A DNA stretch of 64,000 nt from NCBI GenBank assembly GCA_023427985.1, contig JAEYZM010000004.1, forward strand, positions 1 through 64,000. Reading direction: 5' to 3'. This DNA is from Bacteroidota bacterium. GTDB taxonomy: Bacteria > Bacteroidota > Bacteroidia > Sphingobacteriales > Sphingobacteriaceae. The notes beneath the pieces were generated by a model. It was given only the letters and a program-made list of their open reading frames with translations, did not search any database and had not been told where the DNA came from. Positions 43,902-51,927 of this stretch are shown in pieces; position 1 is the stretch's first letter, and every line of letters begins with the position of its first letter. Made by a program: the position numbers and the translations under genes.

Positions 43902-46371
43902 TGTAGATGCATCTAAATATGACAGCTTTGTTGATGTAATCTTACCACTCTCCATACATCAAAGTTTTACTTATAGAGTACCTAAAGATCTTAACAGTAA
44001 AATTCAAATAGGTATGCGAGTAGTTGTTCCTTTTAAAGGCAATCGACTCTATACTGCTATTGTAAGTAAGGTACATGCAGAAGTGCCAATTAATTACGAA
44101 GCTAAATATCTAATTAATATATTAGATGAATTTCCAGTTGTTACAAATATTCAATTAAACTTTTGGGCTTGGTTAGCAGATTATTACTTATGCAATTTAG
44201 GTGAGGTTATGAACGCTGCAATTCCGAGCGCCCTCAAGTTGAATAGTGAAAGCAATATTGTACTTAACCCCTATTCAGACTTCGATAAAAATGAATTGTC
44301 TGAAAAAGAATTCCTGATTGTTGAAGCTATTGAAATTCATAAATCAATAAGCATACAAGAGGTACAAAAAATTCTCGACATAAAAACGGTAATGCCTTTA
44401 ATAAAATCTATGATTCAAAAAGGCATCCTTTACATGCATGAAGAGGTTCAAGAAAAATATAGCCCAAGAACTATAAGTATTCTAGAATTAAATCCTTTTT
44501 ATGTCGATGTAGAAAATCTAAGAAGTTTGTTTAGCGAACTTGAAAAAAAACCCAAACAGGTAGATTTACTTCAAGCATTTCTAAACTTACGTAGAACTGA
44601 AGTTTATGTGACTTCTAAAATGCTTATCGAACAAATGGGTATAAGTCCATCGACCATTCAAACCCTTGTGAAAAAAGGTATTCTAGACAAAGTTGAACAA
44701 GAAGTTTCTCGAATATCAAATAATGGACAAGATGAGTTGATACCTTCAGAATACCAATTAAGTGATGAACAAAAAAATGTCTATCAAAATATAATTCAAG
44801 ATCAAGAAAAAAACACTTCATTGATTTATGGTGTTACCTCATCAGGTAAAACAATGGTCTATGTTGAGCTTATCAAAAAATATCTTTATGATGATAAGCA
44901 GATTCTGATATTATTACCCGAGATAGGACTTACAACTCAATTAATTGAACGATACAAATTATTTTTCAAAGAAAAAATCGCTGTATATCATTCGAAATAT
45001 TCCGACAAACAACGAGTAGAAATTTGGCAAGATGTATTAAATTCTAAAACTAAAATAGTATTAGGAACCAGATCATCTATATTCTTACCTTTTCAAAATT
45101 TGGGATTAATTATAATCGATGAAGAACATGACTCTTCTTACAAACAACTCGATCCCAACCCAAGATACCATGCACGCGATGCTGCAATTTATTTGGCAAC
45201 ATTATTCGAAGCAAAGGTGATACTTGGATCAGCAACTCCTTCAATCGAATCGTATTACAATGCACAGTTAAATAAGTTCAATTTATTTGAATTAAAAAAT
45301 AGGTACGGTAAAGCAGGACTCCCAGATATTCGATTGATAGCCATGCAAAAGGAAAGAATGTCTGATAATAGTGGAGGGTCTATAGGTAAGACTTTATACG
45401 ATGCATTAAAGTTGCGACTTGAGCGGAAAGAGCAAAGTATTTTATTTCAAAACAGAAGAGGTTATGCTCCTTATTTGCAATGCAATACTTGTGGAAATAG
45501 TCCATATTGCATTAACTGCGATGTTGCACTAACCTACCATAAATGGAACGATGAATTAAAATGCCATTACTGTGGCTATCATGCTAAAGTGATGAAAATT
45601 TGTCAAACCTGCGGTTCTGGATTTTTAGAATTAAAAGGTCATGGTACCGAAAAAATTGAAGACGAATTAAAAGAGTTATTTCCTGAGGCGAAAGTTGCTC
45701 GAATGGACTTAGATACAACTCGCAAAAAAAATGCATTTCAAGATTTACTTAGTAGCATTGAATTAGGTGAAGTAGATATTTTGGTAGGAACACAAATGGT
45801 GACGAAAGGATTGGATTTTGCAGCCTTAACCTTGGTAGGTATAATTCAAGCCGACAGTCTAATTAATCATCAAGATTTCAGAGCGCATGAACGTGCATTT
45901 CAATTGATTGAGCAAGTAAGTGGTAGAGCTGGAAGAAGAGATATTGAAGGCGAAGTCATCGTACAAACATATAGACCTGAGCATCCGGTCTTGCAGTTGG
46001 CTAGTAGACACGATTACGATACATTTTTAAGACATCAACTCAATGAAAGAAAGCAATTCAAATACCCTCCATTTATTCGAATGATCGAGCTTTCTGTAAA
46101 GCATAAAGATCGAACTAAAACTCAATTAGCTGCTATCGCGTTGGCAAAAAAAATCAAATCATTCGTACCTGCAAATAACGTACTCGGACCAGAATTCCCA
46201 GCAATTGGCAAGGTAAGAAACTATTACATCAATACCATTTTATTGAAGTTGGAGCGAAAAAACAATTTACTCAAGGAACAAAAGAAGTTGTTAAGAAATT
46301 GTATCATAGAATTGAAAGCGAATAAAGAATTTTCGGGATTGCAAATTGTGGTTGATGTAGATCCTTATTAA
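43894..46371 (+). CDS. priA: Primosomal replication restart helicase
   Basis: 825 residues. The N-terminal PriA domain begins VDVILPLSIHQSFTYRVP. Walker A YGVTSSGKT is at about 309-317, DEEH follows near 410, and a zinc domain of paired CxxC motifs (CNTCGNSPYCINCD, CHYCG, CQTCGSG) is at about 530-570. The helicase C-terminal motif is GTQMVTKGLDF. It reloads the replication machinery at stalled forks. Confidence 0.96.
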   Translation: MNSVDASKYDSFVDVILPLSIHQSFTYRVPKDLNSKIQIGMRVVVPFKGNRLYTAIVSKVHAEVPINYEAKYLINILDEFPVVTNIQLNFWAWLADYYLCNLGEVMNAAIPSALKLNSESNIVLNPYSDFDKNELSEKEFLIVEAIEIHKSISIQEVQKILDIKTVMPLIKSMIQKGILYMHEEVQEKYSPRTISILELNPFYVDVENLRSLFSELEKKPKQVDLLQAFLNLRRTEVYVTSKMLIEQMGISPSTIQTLVKKGILDKVEQEVSRISNNGQDELIPSEYQLSDEQKNVYQNIIQDQEKNTSLIYGVTSSGKTMVYVELIKKYLYDDKQILILLPEIGLTTQLIERYKLFFKEKIAVYHSKYSDKQRVEIWQDVLNSKTKIVLGTRSSIFLPFQNLGLIIIDEEHDSSYKQLDPNPRYHARDAAIYLATLFEAKVILGSATPSIESYYNAQLNKFNLFELKNRYGKAGLPDIRLIAMQKERMSDNSGGSIGKTLYDALKLRLERKEQSILFQNRRGYAPYLQCNTCGNSPYCINCDVALTYHKWNDELKCHYCGYHAKVMKICQTCGSGFLELKGHGTEKIEDELKELFPEAKVARMDLDTTRKKNAFQDLLSSIELGEVDILVGTQMVTKGLDFAALTLVGIIQADSLINHQDFRAHERAFQLIEQVSGRAGRRDIEGEVIVQTYRPEHPVLQLASRHDYDTFLRHQLNERKQFKYPPFIRMIELSVKHKDRTKTQLAAIALAKKIKSFVPANNVLGPEFPAIGKVRNYYINTILLKLERKNNLLKEQKKLLRNCIIELKANKEFSGLQIVVDVDPY

Positions 46372-46373
46372 TC

Positions 46374-47789
46374 TTATTTTCCTCTACCTTGAATTACGGT
46401 TACTATTGTAAAGAACATAATTTTTAGGTCAACCGCTAAACTCATGTTTTCTATATAGATAATATCGTATTTTAATCGTTCAAGCATTTGATCTACATTC
46501 TCTGCGTAGCCATATTTCACTTGTCCCCAAGAGGTAATACCAGGTCTAACTTTATGTAGATGTTTATAATGTGGGGCTTGTTGAATAATTTGATCTATAA
46601 AGAATTGACGTTCCGGACGAGGTCCTACTAAGGACATATCTCCAATTAAAACATTATAAAATTGTGGAATTTCATCGAGACGAGTTTTTCTCATAAAACG
46701 TCCAAATGGAGTAATACGTGCATCGTTATCTTTCGACAATTGAGGGCCTGCATTTTCTGCGCCCACATACATTGATCTGAATTTTATAATTTTAAATGGT
46801 TTACCATGTAAGCCAATTCTAGTTTGTTTATAGAATATTGGGCCAGTAGAGCTTAGCTTTACAAGTATTGCAGTAATTAAGAAAACAGGTGAAAGTAAAA
46901 TTAGAAAAAGTAGTGAAACGAAAATGTCCATTATCCGTTTCATATTCATTTGCCAAGCTGGCATCAAATCTGTTTTAATTTGAATCAGAGGAATACCAAA
47001 AAGGTGATTCATCTTTACCGAACCTGTAATGATATCGTACATATCCGGTATGATTTTCACATCAGCTCTGCAATTCTCGAGATCAGAAATTATTCTTCTT
47101 AAATTTTCATGTTCAGAAGATTCTATCGCTATAATGACTTCATCAATGGAATATCGATTCACTACATCGGCAATCTCATCGTATTTACCTAGTTGAGGTA
47201 AGTGTTTGGCTAAATCGCTATCGTTATTGTATTCGCCGTTTACAAATCCTATGAATTTAAAACCTACCGATTCCTTTTCCGACTCGATTTCTTTGTACAA
47301 CTTATATGCTTTTTCGTTACTTCCAACTAGTAAGGTGTTGAAGCCTATAATTCTTCGTTTAATTTTAATTTTTGTTTGTGTTGTAATGATGAAACGAGGG
47401 ATGGCCGTTAAGAAAAAGTGTAAGGTAAAAAGTGTTAAGAAAGTAATGTAATAATTGGTATAGTTCGCAATTTCGTCGTCGAGAACTAATGCAAAAAACA
47501 GTACCAATACACCAATACTAGTTTGAGTAGCTGTCTGACCTATTTCTTTTAACCTAGATTTTTTGAATACATTTCTGTAACTCCCCATTAATAAATAAAT
47601 GGTAAGCCAATACATCGGAATAATTAGTAGTCCTAAATAGAAGTTTTCATCAAATTCAATTGGAATTTGATAGCCGAACTTCATAGGTTCTACATAAATT
47701 TTTCTATACGCGAAGAAGCAAACCCATACCATTAAAGCACTGAGGTAATCGGCAATGATATATTTTATAGCTTGACGCGTTTTGTTCAT
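46374..47789 (-). CDS. Exopolysaccharide polyprenyl glycosylphosphotransferase
   Basis: 471 residues. Four N-terminal membrane segments (1-140), a soluble CoA-binding-like domain (~150-270), then a membrane helix followed by the sugar transferase core: KFRSMYVGAEN, DARITPFGRFMRKTRLDE and DMSLVGPRPERQFF. It starts a glycan by moving a sugar phosphate to undecaprenyl phosphate, as in WbaP. It is 3 bases downstream of the lipoprotein gene, but no glycosyltransferase cluster surrounds it. Confidence 0.9.
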   Translation of the reverse strand: MNKTRQAIKYIIADYLSALMVWVCFFAYRKIYVEPMKFGYQIPIEFDENFYLGLLIIPMYWLTIYLLMGSYRNVFKKSRLKEIGQTATQTSIGVLVLFFALVLDDEIANYTNYYITFLTLFTLHFFLTAIPRFIITTQTKIKIKRRIIGFNTLLVGSNEKAYKLYKEIESEKESVGFKFIGFVNGEYNNDSDLAKHLPQLGKYDEIADVVNRYSIDEVIIAIESSEHENLRRIISDLENCRADVKIIPDMYDIITGSVKMNHLFGIPLIQIKTDLMPAWQMNMKRIMDIFVSLLFLILLSPVFLITAILVKLSSTGPIFYKQTRIGLHGKPFKIIKFRSMYVGAENAGPQLSKDNDARITPFGRFMRKTRLDEIPQFYNVLIGDMSLVGPRPERQFFIDQIIQQAPHYKHLHKVRPGITSWGQVKYGYAENVDQMLERLKYDIIYIENMSLAVDLKIMFFTIVTVIQGRGK

Positions 47790-47792
47790 GTT

Positions 47793-48716
47793 TTATAAAT
47801 GTATGAGTTTTATATTGTCGAGTAAAATTTTGGAACTTGATAATGATGGGTTATGACTTGCTTTAAAATACAACTTAAAACGATGAGTTCTAAAACCCGA
47901 TAAATCTTGAGTTAGGTCGATGTAAATTTTCTTCCACTGATCCTGTGTAGGATTTAAATTAATATATGGAATGTTAATGATTTGTCCGCTTAAAACATTT
48001 TCGGCATACACACCAACGAGTAATTGAACATCCGTTCTGAAATTCAATTCTGTGTATATATTGAGACCAGATGCAACAGGCAAGCTATATGATTTAGATG
48101 TTTCGAATTCAACATAATCTTTGCTGGGATCCAATTCAAATTTCAAAGAGAAATTACCATCAAACACCAATGCCGGGTCTGAAGTTCGAATGATTGTATC
48201 AATTTTAGAAGAACCTGCTGTTTTGAAAATAGTTCCCGCACCTTCAAAACCTTCGGGAAATTGCCCTACACCTTCTGGTGGATATTTTGGTTGATTCGTA
48301 CGGTATGCGAATTTAGAATAAATAGTATCTACACTTCCCTCGGTAGTTTGAATGGTCTGGTAATATGGAGAAAAGAATGGATAAATTCTTCGATCATTAT
48401 TTTGACCATTAGCTAAAATACCCGGTATGATTTCAATTCTATGAGTACCTGCTTCTTTCATAACCGGTATCGTTGTAGGTATTTCGTATGTACCAATATA
48501 TTCCCCATCTACAGAAACCCAAGCGTCGGTAATATCCTGAACACCCCTTTTCGTATATCTAGGTGGCACATCGCTCGAATCCAAAAAACTGGTACTATCA
48601 ATTCTCAAATAGAATGGAATTTGTTCGGGAGGATTTATAATTTCGCAAGATTGAAAAACGAATCCCGAAACCATAGCAATTGCAATAAACTTTAGTGTAG
48701 TAAATATTTTATTCAT
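47793..48716 (-). CDS. Lipoprotein of unknown function (307 aa)
   Basis: A lipobox GFVFQSC|E marks an outer-membrane lipoprotein. The body has an early Ig-like beta part (YIGTYEIPTTIPVMKEAGTHRIEIIPGI) that recalls a PEGA-like fold, then a carbohydrate-binding-like sandwich. It could assist the adjacent glycan initiation enzyme. Function is unknown. Confidence 0.7.
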   Translation of the reverse strand: MNKIFTTLKFIAIAMVSGFVFQSCEIINPPEQIPFYLRIDSTSFLDSSDVPPRYTKRGVQDITDAWVSVDGEYIGTYEIPTTIPVMKEAGTHRIEIIPGILANGQNNDRRIYPFFSPYYQTIQTTEGSVDTIYSKFAYRTNQPKYPPEGVGQFPEGFEGAGTIFKTAGSSKIDTIIRTSDPALVFDGNFSLKFELDPSKDYVEFETSKSYSLPVASGLNIYTELNFRTDVQLLVGVYAENVLSGQIINIPYINLNPTQDQWKKIYIDLTQDLSGFRTHRFKLYFKASHNPSLSSSKILLDNIKLIHL

Positions 48717-48796
48717 GCATCTAAATGTGGGCGCAAAATAAGGAATTCGCGGGATTTAAAAATATAAACGTAAAAAATTCGGATTATTGTATAAGG

Positions 48797-49465
48797 ATGA
48801 GTAAGATTACAAACAGTCAATTTGTTGATAGTTATAAGCATAAGGGAGAGCGTAAGATTTTAATTGAACATCTACGCAAGAGAGGGATTAAGGATGAACG
48901 CGTTTTGGAAGTGATGTTAAAGGTACCTCGACATTTTTATTTCCATAAAGACTTTTGGGAGCATGCTTATGAGGATAAAGCATTTCAAATAGGTGCTGGT
49001 CAAACCATTTCACATCCGCATACAGTTGCCTATCAAACTGAATTGTTAGAAATACAAGCGGGTGATAAGGTCTTGGAAATTGGTACAGGCTCTGGATATC
49101 AAACAAGTATTTTAATTGGCCTTGGGGCGACAGTTTTTACGATAGAGAGGCAAAAAGAATTATTTGATAAGACCAAGAAGTTATTGAATGAATTGGGATT
49201 GAAGCCAAGGTTTTTTTATGGCGATGGTACGAAAGGAATTCCGGCATTTGCGCCTTTCGACAAAATCATATGTACAGCAGGATCGCCAGGAATTCCACAA
49301 CGATTGATGGCTCAGATGCAAATTAATGGTAAAATGGTCATTCCAGTAGGCGATGAAAAAAGCCAGAAGATGAATTTAGTTACCCGTGTATCAGAAACCG
49401 AATTTCATACAGAAGTGCTTGATTCCTTTCGTTTTGTGCCATTAATAGGGGAACAAGCTTGGTAA
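48797..49465 (+). CDS. pcm: Protein-L-isoaspartate O-methyltransferase
   Basis: 222 residues from the ATG at 48797 (MSKITNSQFVDSYKHKG); an open stretch upstream runs back to 48725 but overlaps the divergent gene's promoter region, so the internal start is chosen. The SAM site VLEIGTGSGYQTSIL is preceded by QTISHPHTVAYQTELL, a Pcm signature. It repairs isomerised aspartyl residues in aged proteins. Confidence 0.93.
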   Translation: MSKITNSQFVDSYKHKGERKILIEHLRKRGIKDERVLEVMLKVPRHFYFHKDFWEHAYEDKAFQIGAGQTISHPHTVAYQTELLEIQAGDKVLEIGTGSGYQTSILIGLGATVFTIERQKELFDKTKKLLNELGLKPRFFYGDGTKGIPAFAPFDKIICTAGSPGIPQRLMAQMQINGKMVIPVGDEKSQKMNLVTRVSETEFHTEVLDSFRFVPLIGEQAW

Positions 49466-49494
49466 CATATGTTGATAACTTATTAACATATGTT
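49464..49494. promoter_or_regulatory. Two AACATATGTT palindromes (candidate operator pair)
   Basis: The 10-base palindrome occurs at 49464-49473 and 49485-49494. Their centres are 21 bases apart, about two helical turns, so they would lie on one DNA face. They lie about 55-85 bases before the putative promoter of the barrel gene at 49604. The first overlaps the pcm stop. Binding protein unknown. Confidence 0.55.
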
Positions 49495-49549
49495 AATAAA
49501 TCAAAAGTTCATATGATTTTTATCATATTGTTTGATTCAAAAATATAGC

Positions 49550-49557
49550 TAGCTTTG
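49550..49557 (+). promoter_or_regulatory. -7 element of barrel/lipoprotein pair
   Basis: TAGCTTTG, 46 bases before the start at 49604. TTG and TTTG boxes at 49528-49534 are 15-19 bases upstream. Confidence 0.55.
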
Positions 49558-49603
49558 AGTTAGAGATATTAAAAAAACTATCTTAAAACTAAAAACAAAT
49601 AGT

Positions 49604-50275
49604 ATGAAAAAATTATTAATCATTGCAGCATTAGTTGGAGTGGGAACTTACGCTAATGCACAGTACAAACCTGCAGCTGGTGAAAAAACATTAGAGGTAA
49701 ACTTTACTCCTCTTGGTGGATCACCTATTAGCATCAATGGTATTAAACTAAGAAAGTTTAATGATGAGTCTACTGCATTAAGATTAGGAGTAAACTTAAA
49801 CTATGCTAGTTCAAAAACTAGAACTGGTACAACTGCCGATGGTAGTGTTGAATTATACGACAGAGCATCTACATTAGGTATTAGCATCCAACCAGGTATT
49901 GAAAAACACATGTCAGGAACTTCAAGATTATCACCATACGTTGGGGGTGTTTTAGACATCGGTTTCCAATCGTCGACTAATAAATCAGAATTCGAAGGTG
50001 GTACAGCTAACCAAGTAGAAGAAACTACTATTAAAGGACAAACTGGTTTCTTCAGAGTAGGTGTTAATGCTGTTGCAGGTGCTGACTACTATATCTCTAA
50101 CAAATTGTATATGGGAGTAGAAGTTGGTTACGGTTTACAATTAGTGAGCAATGCAACTATTAAAACTGAAACTACTGTATCGGGTGCACCAACAGTTAAA
50201 GATCAAAAGCCAGGAAGTACATTCAACTTTGGTCCTAACTTCAATGGAGCTATCCGTTTAGGTTATGCATTCTAA
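49604..50275 (+). CDS. Outer-membrane beta-barrel protein
   Basis: 223 residues. Signal peptide 1-19 (cleavage after ANA). The mature sequence alternates aromatic and polar residues in strands (SPYVGGVLDIGFQS, LYMGVEVGYGLQLV) and ends IRLGYAF, the usual barrel end. It resembles small porin-like proteins of this phylum. It is 39 bases before the lipoprotein gene, and an operator pair is placed upstream. Confidence 0.85.
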   Translation: MKKLLIIAALVGVGTYANAQYKPAAGEKTLEVNFTPLGGSPISINGIKLRKFNDESTALRLGVNLNYASSKTRTGTTADGSVELYDRASTLGISIQPGIEKHMSGTSRLSPYVGGVLDIGFQSSTNKSEFEGGTANQVEETTIKGQTGFFRVGVNAVAGADYYISNKLYMGVEVGYGLQLVSNATIKTETTVSGAPTVKDQKPGSTFNFGPNFNGAIRLGYAF

Positions 50276-50314
50276 TCGCATTATGCAATAAAGCATATTA
50301 CATTATTTAAAAAT

Positions 50315-51205
50315 ATGAAAGCAACAAAAAGCTTTATGCAAATGCTCCTAGTCGGAGCATTTGCATTTTTAACGTTATTCATTTCTTCGTGTTCTAAGAA
50401 CGAATACAATAACGTTAGTCCGAACAATCAGTTAACTCAAGAGAAATTCATGAAGAAAGTAAAAGGCATGAATTTCGTATTGAATACTAAAAATGGTGGT
50501 AAAGTAGTCGTTAATGCTTCTGGTAAAGTTCAAACTTTAGCGAACTTTAACGCAGGTGCAGAAGGTGGTGTAAACTTCAATGCAGGAGCGGAAGGTGGAA
50601 CAAACTTTAGCTCTGGCGAAAGCAACACAAACTTCGCAGCAGGGGGTAACAACACAACTTACAATTCTGGAGCTGGATCTAGCACCAATTACAATACGGT
50701 AAGCGGCTTCAGCTTAGGCGGTGGTAGCTTCAGTATTGGTGGTGAAGAAGTAACCCTTGACTATGTATTCTGCAGTGAAGACGATAGTACTATCATGGAC
50801 GCATTTAGCGAATTTGGTGAAGGATTTAAAGTAATTATAGGTATCAAAGGAAACTTTGAATCGGAAGAATCTGCTCGTATCGATTACCTATATGTTATGG
50901 TATTGATTGGCGATGAACCTTCAGGTAATTACAAATTAGATCTTGGTCTATTAGAAGGCGAAGGTGAAATGCCTACAGGTAAATTTGGTTTAATCCAGAT
51001 CATAGATTTAACCGATGTTGAAATGGGTATGGGTGGCGATATTGAAGAAGGTAAAATTTACTTCTCGTTAAAAGGTAATGTAGCAGTAGGTGGTGGTACG
51101 TATACTTACAGTGCTGCTGATTTTGCTGAAATAACTTTTGGTAACGGAGGTGATATCGACATCAGTAATAGAACCAAAGGTTCTGGTACATTACTTTGTC
51201 AATAA
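50315..51205 (+). CDS. Lipoprotein with tandem glycine/asparagine repeats
   Basis: 296 residues. A lipobox LFISSC|S gives an outer-membrane lipoprotein. Residues about 75-130 hold tandem units: NFNAGAEGGV, NFNAGAEGGT, NFSSGESNT, NFAAGGNNT, TYNSGAGSST, NYNTVSG. The rest is glycine- and acid-rich beta sequence with a final strand GSGTLLCQ. The repeat could be a surface-exposed adhesive or ice/calcium-type beta-solenoid. It does not match a family I know. Two of the units are nearly identical at DNA level, which could permit length variation. Confidence 0.75.
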   Translation: MKATKSFMQMLLVGAFAFLTLFISSCSKNEYNNVSPNNQLTQEKFMKKVKGMNFVLNTKNGGKVVVNASGKVQTLANFNAGAEGGVNFNAGAEGGTNFSSGESNTNFAAGGNNTTYNSGAGSSTNYNTVSGFSLGGGSFSIGGEEVTLDYVFCSEDDSTIMDAFSEFGEGFKVIIGIKGNFESEESARIDYLYVMVLIGDEPSGNYKLDLGLLEGEGEMPTGKFGLIQIIDLTDVEMGMGGDIEEGKIYFSLKGNVAVGGGTYTYSAADFAEITFGNGGDIDISNRTKGSGTLLCQ

Positions 51206-51222
51206 TTAACTTACGAAATTTC

Positions 51223-51257
51223 TAAAAAAGTCCTGACTCACATCAGGACTTTTTTTA
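51223..51257 (+). terminator. Terminator of lipoprotein gene
   Basis: Hairpin AGTCCTGA / TCAGGACT with a 6-base loop and a seven-T tract. Confidence 0.9.
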
Positions 51258-51261
51258 TTTG

Positions 51262-51269
51262 TATATTTG
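51262..51269 (+). promoter_or_regulatory. -7 element of smpB
   Basis: TATATTTG ends 7 bases before the smpB ATG at 51277, so the transcript would start at or near the start codon (leaderless). The upstream terminator ends only 4 bases before it. Confidence 0.6.
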
Positions 51270-51276
51270 CCCCCTT

Positions 51277-51714
51277 ATGTCGGAACAAGTACAAATAAAA
51301 AACAAAAAAGCATTCTTCGAATATCACATACTCGACAAATATGTGGCGGGAATTCAATTGCTTGGCACCGAGATAAAATCTATTAGAGCAGGAAAAGCAA
51401 ATCTAACCGATGGATATTGCAGTTTTATAGGAGAAGAACTTTTTGTATTCAATGTACATATTTCTGAATACAGCATGGGTTCTTTTTACAACCACATTCC
51501 CAAACGAAACAGAAAATTACTACTCAATAAAAAAGAACTCAAAAAATTAAAATTAAAATCACAAGATAAAGGACTCACCATAATACCCTTGCAATTATTT
51601 ATCAACGAACGCGGATACGCAAAATTAGAAATAGCGGTTGCTCAGGGTAAAAAACTTCACGATAAAAGAGATGCTATGAAAGAGAGAGATGCGAAGCGTG
51701 AGATGAAGAAATAA
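51277..51714 (+). CDS. smpB: SsrA-binding protein
   Basis: 145 residues from ATG 51277. An open stretch from the TTG at 51259 would overlap the -7 element and is rejected. Motifs are KNKKAFFEYHILDKYVAGIQLLGTEIKSIR, then GKANLTDGYC and the C-terminal basic tail KKLHDKRDAMKERDAKREMKK. It binds tmRNA and rescues stalled ribosomes. Confidence 0.96.
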   Translation: MSEQVQIKNKKAFFEYHILDKYVAGIQLLGTEIKSIRAGKANLTDGYCSFIGEELFVFNVHISEYSMGSFYNHIPKRNRKLLLNKKELKKLKLKSQDKGLTIIPLQLFINERGYAKLEIAVAQGKKLHDKRDAMKERDAKREMKK

Positions 51715-51725
51715 GTTAGTGTGCT

Positions 51726-51745
51726 ATCCCGATAGCTATCGGGAT
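51726..51745. repeat. CCCGATAGCTATCGGG palindrome, copy 2
   Basis: Perfect 20-base palindrome identical to copy 1, with the same flanks: tagtgtgct before, and tagtcctttNgttNtagtgga after, followed by a gtggaga-type array. Confidence 0.9.
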
Positions 51746-51871
51746 TCTAGTGTGCTAGTCCTTTAGTTTTAGTGGAGAGTGTGAGTGGAGAGTGTCTGCT
51801 TCCTATATTCGTTTTACCAAACTATAATTTAGCTACGAGCAATTACAATTCATAATACGAACATCGCTATT

Positions 51872-51927
51872 CGCAATACGCTGTACGCACTACGCAATAC
51901 GCAATACGCAATACGCTCTACGCAACT
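51872..51927. repeat. 7-base cgcaata array abutting the mntH stop
   Basis: Eight 7-base units (cgcaata with variants cgctgta, cgcacta, cgctcta). It ends at the stop codon of the mntH-type gene (minus strand, 51928). Its unit is the reverse complement of that at 58165-58206. Confidence 0.9.

Noticed and set aside
51259..51276. TTG start of smpB
   Set aside because: It lies in the -7 element; conserved N-terminus starts at MSEQV.
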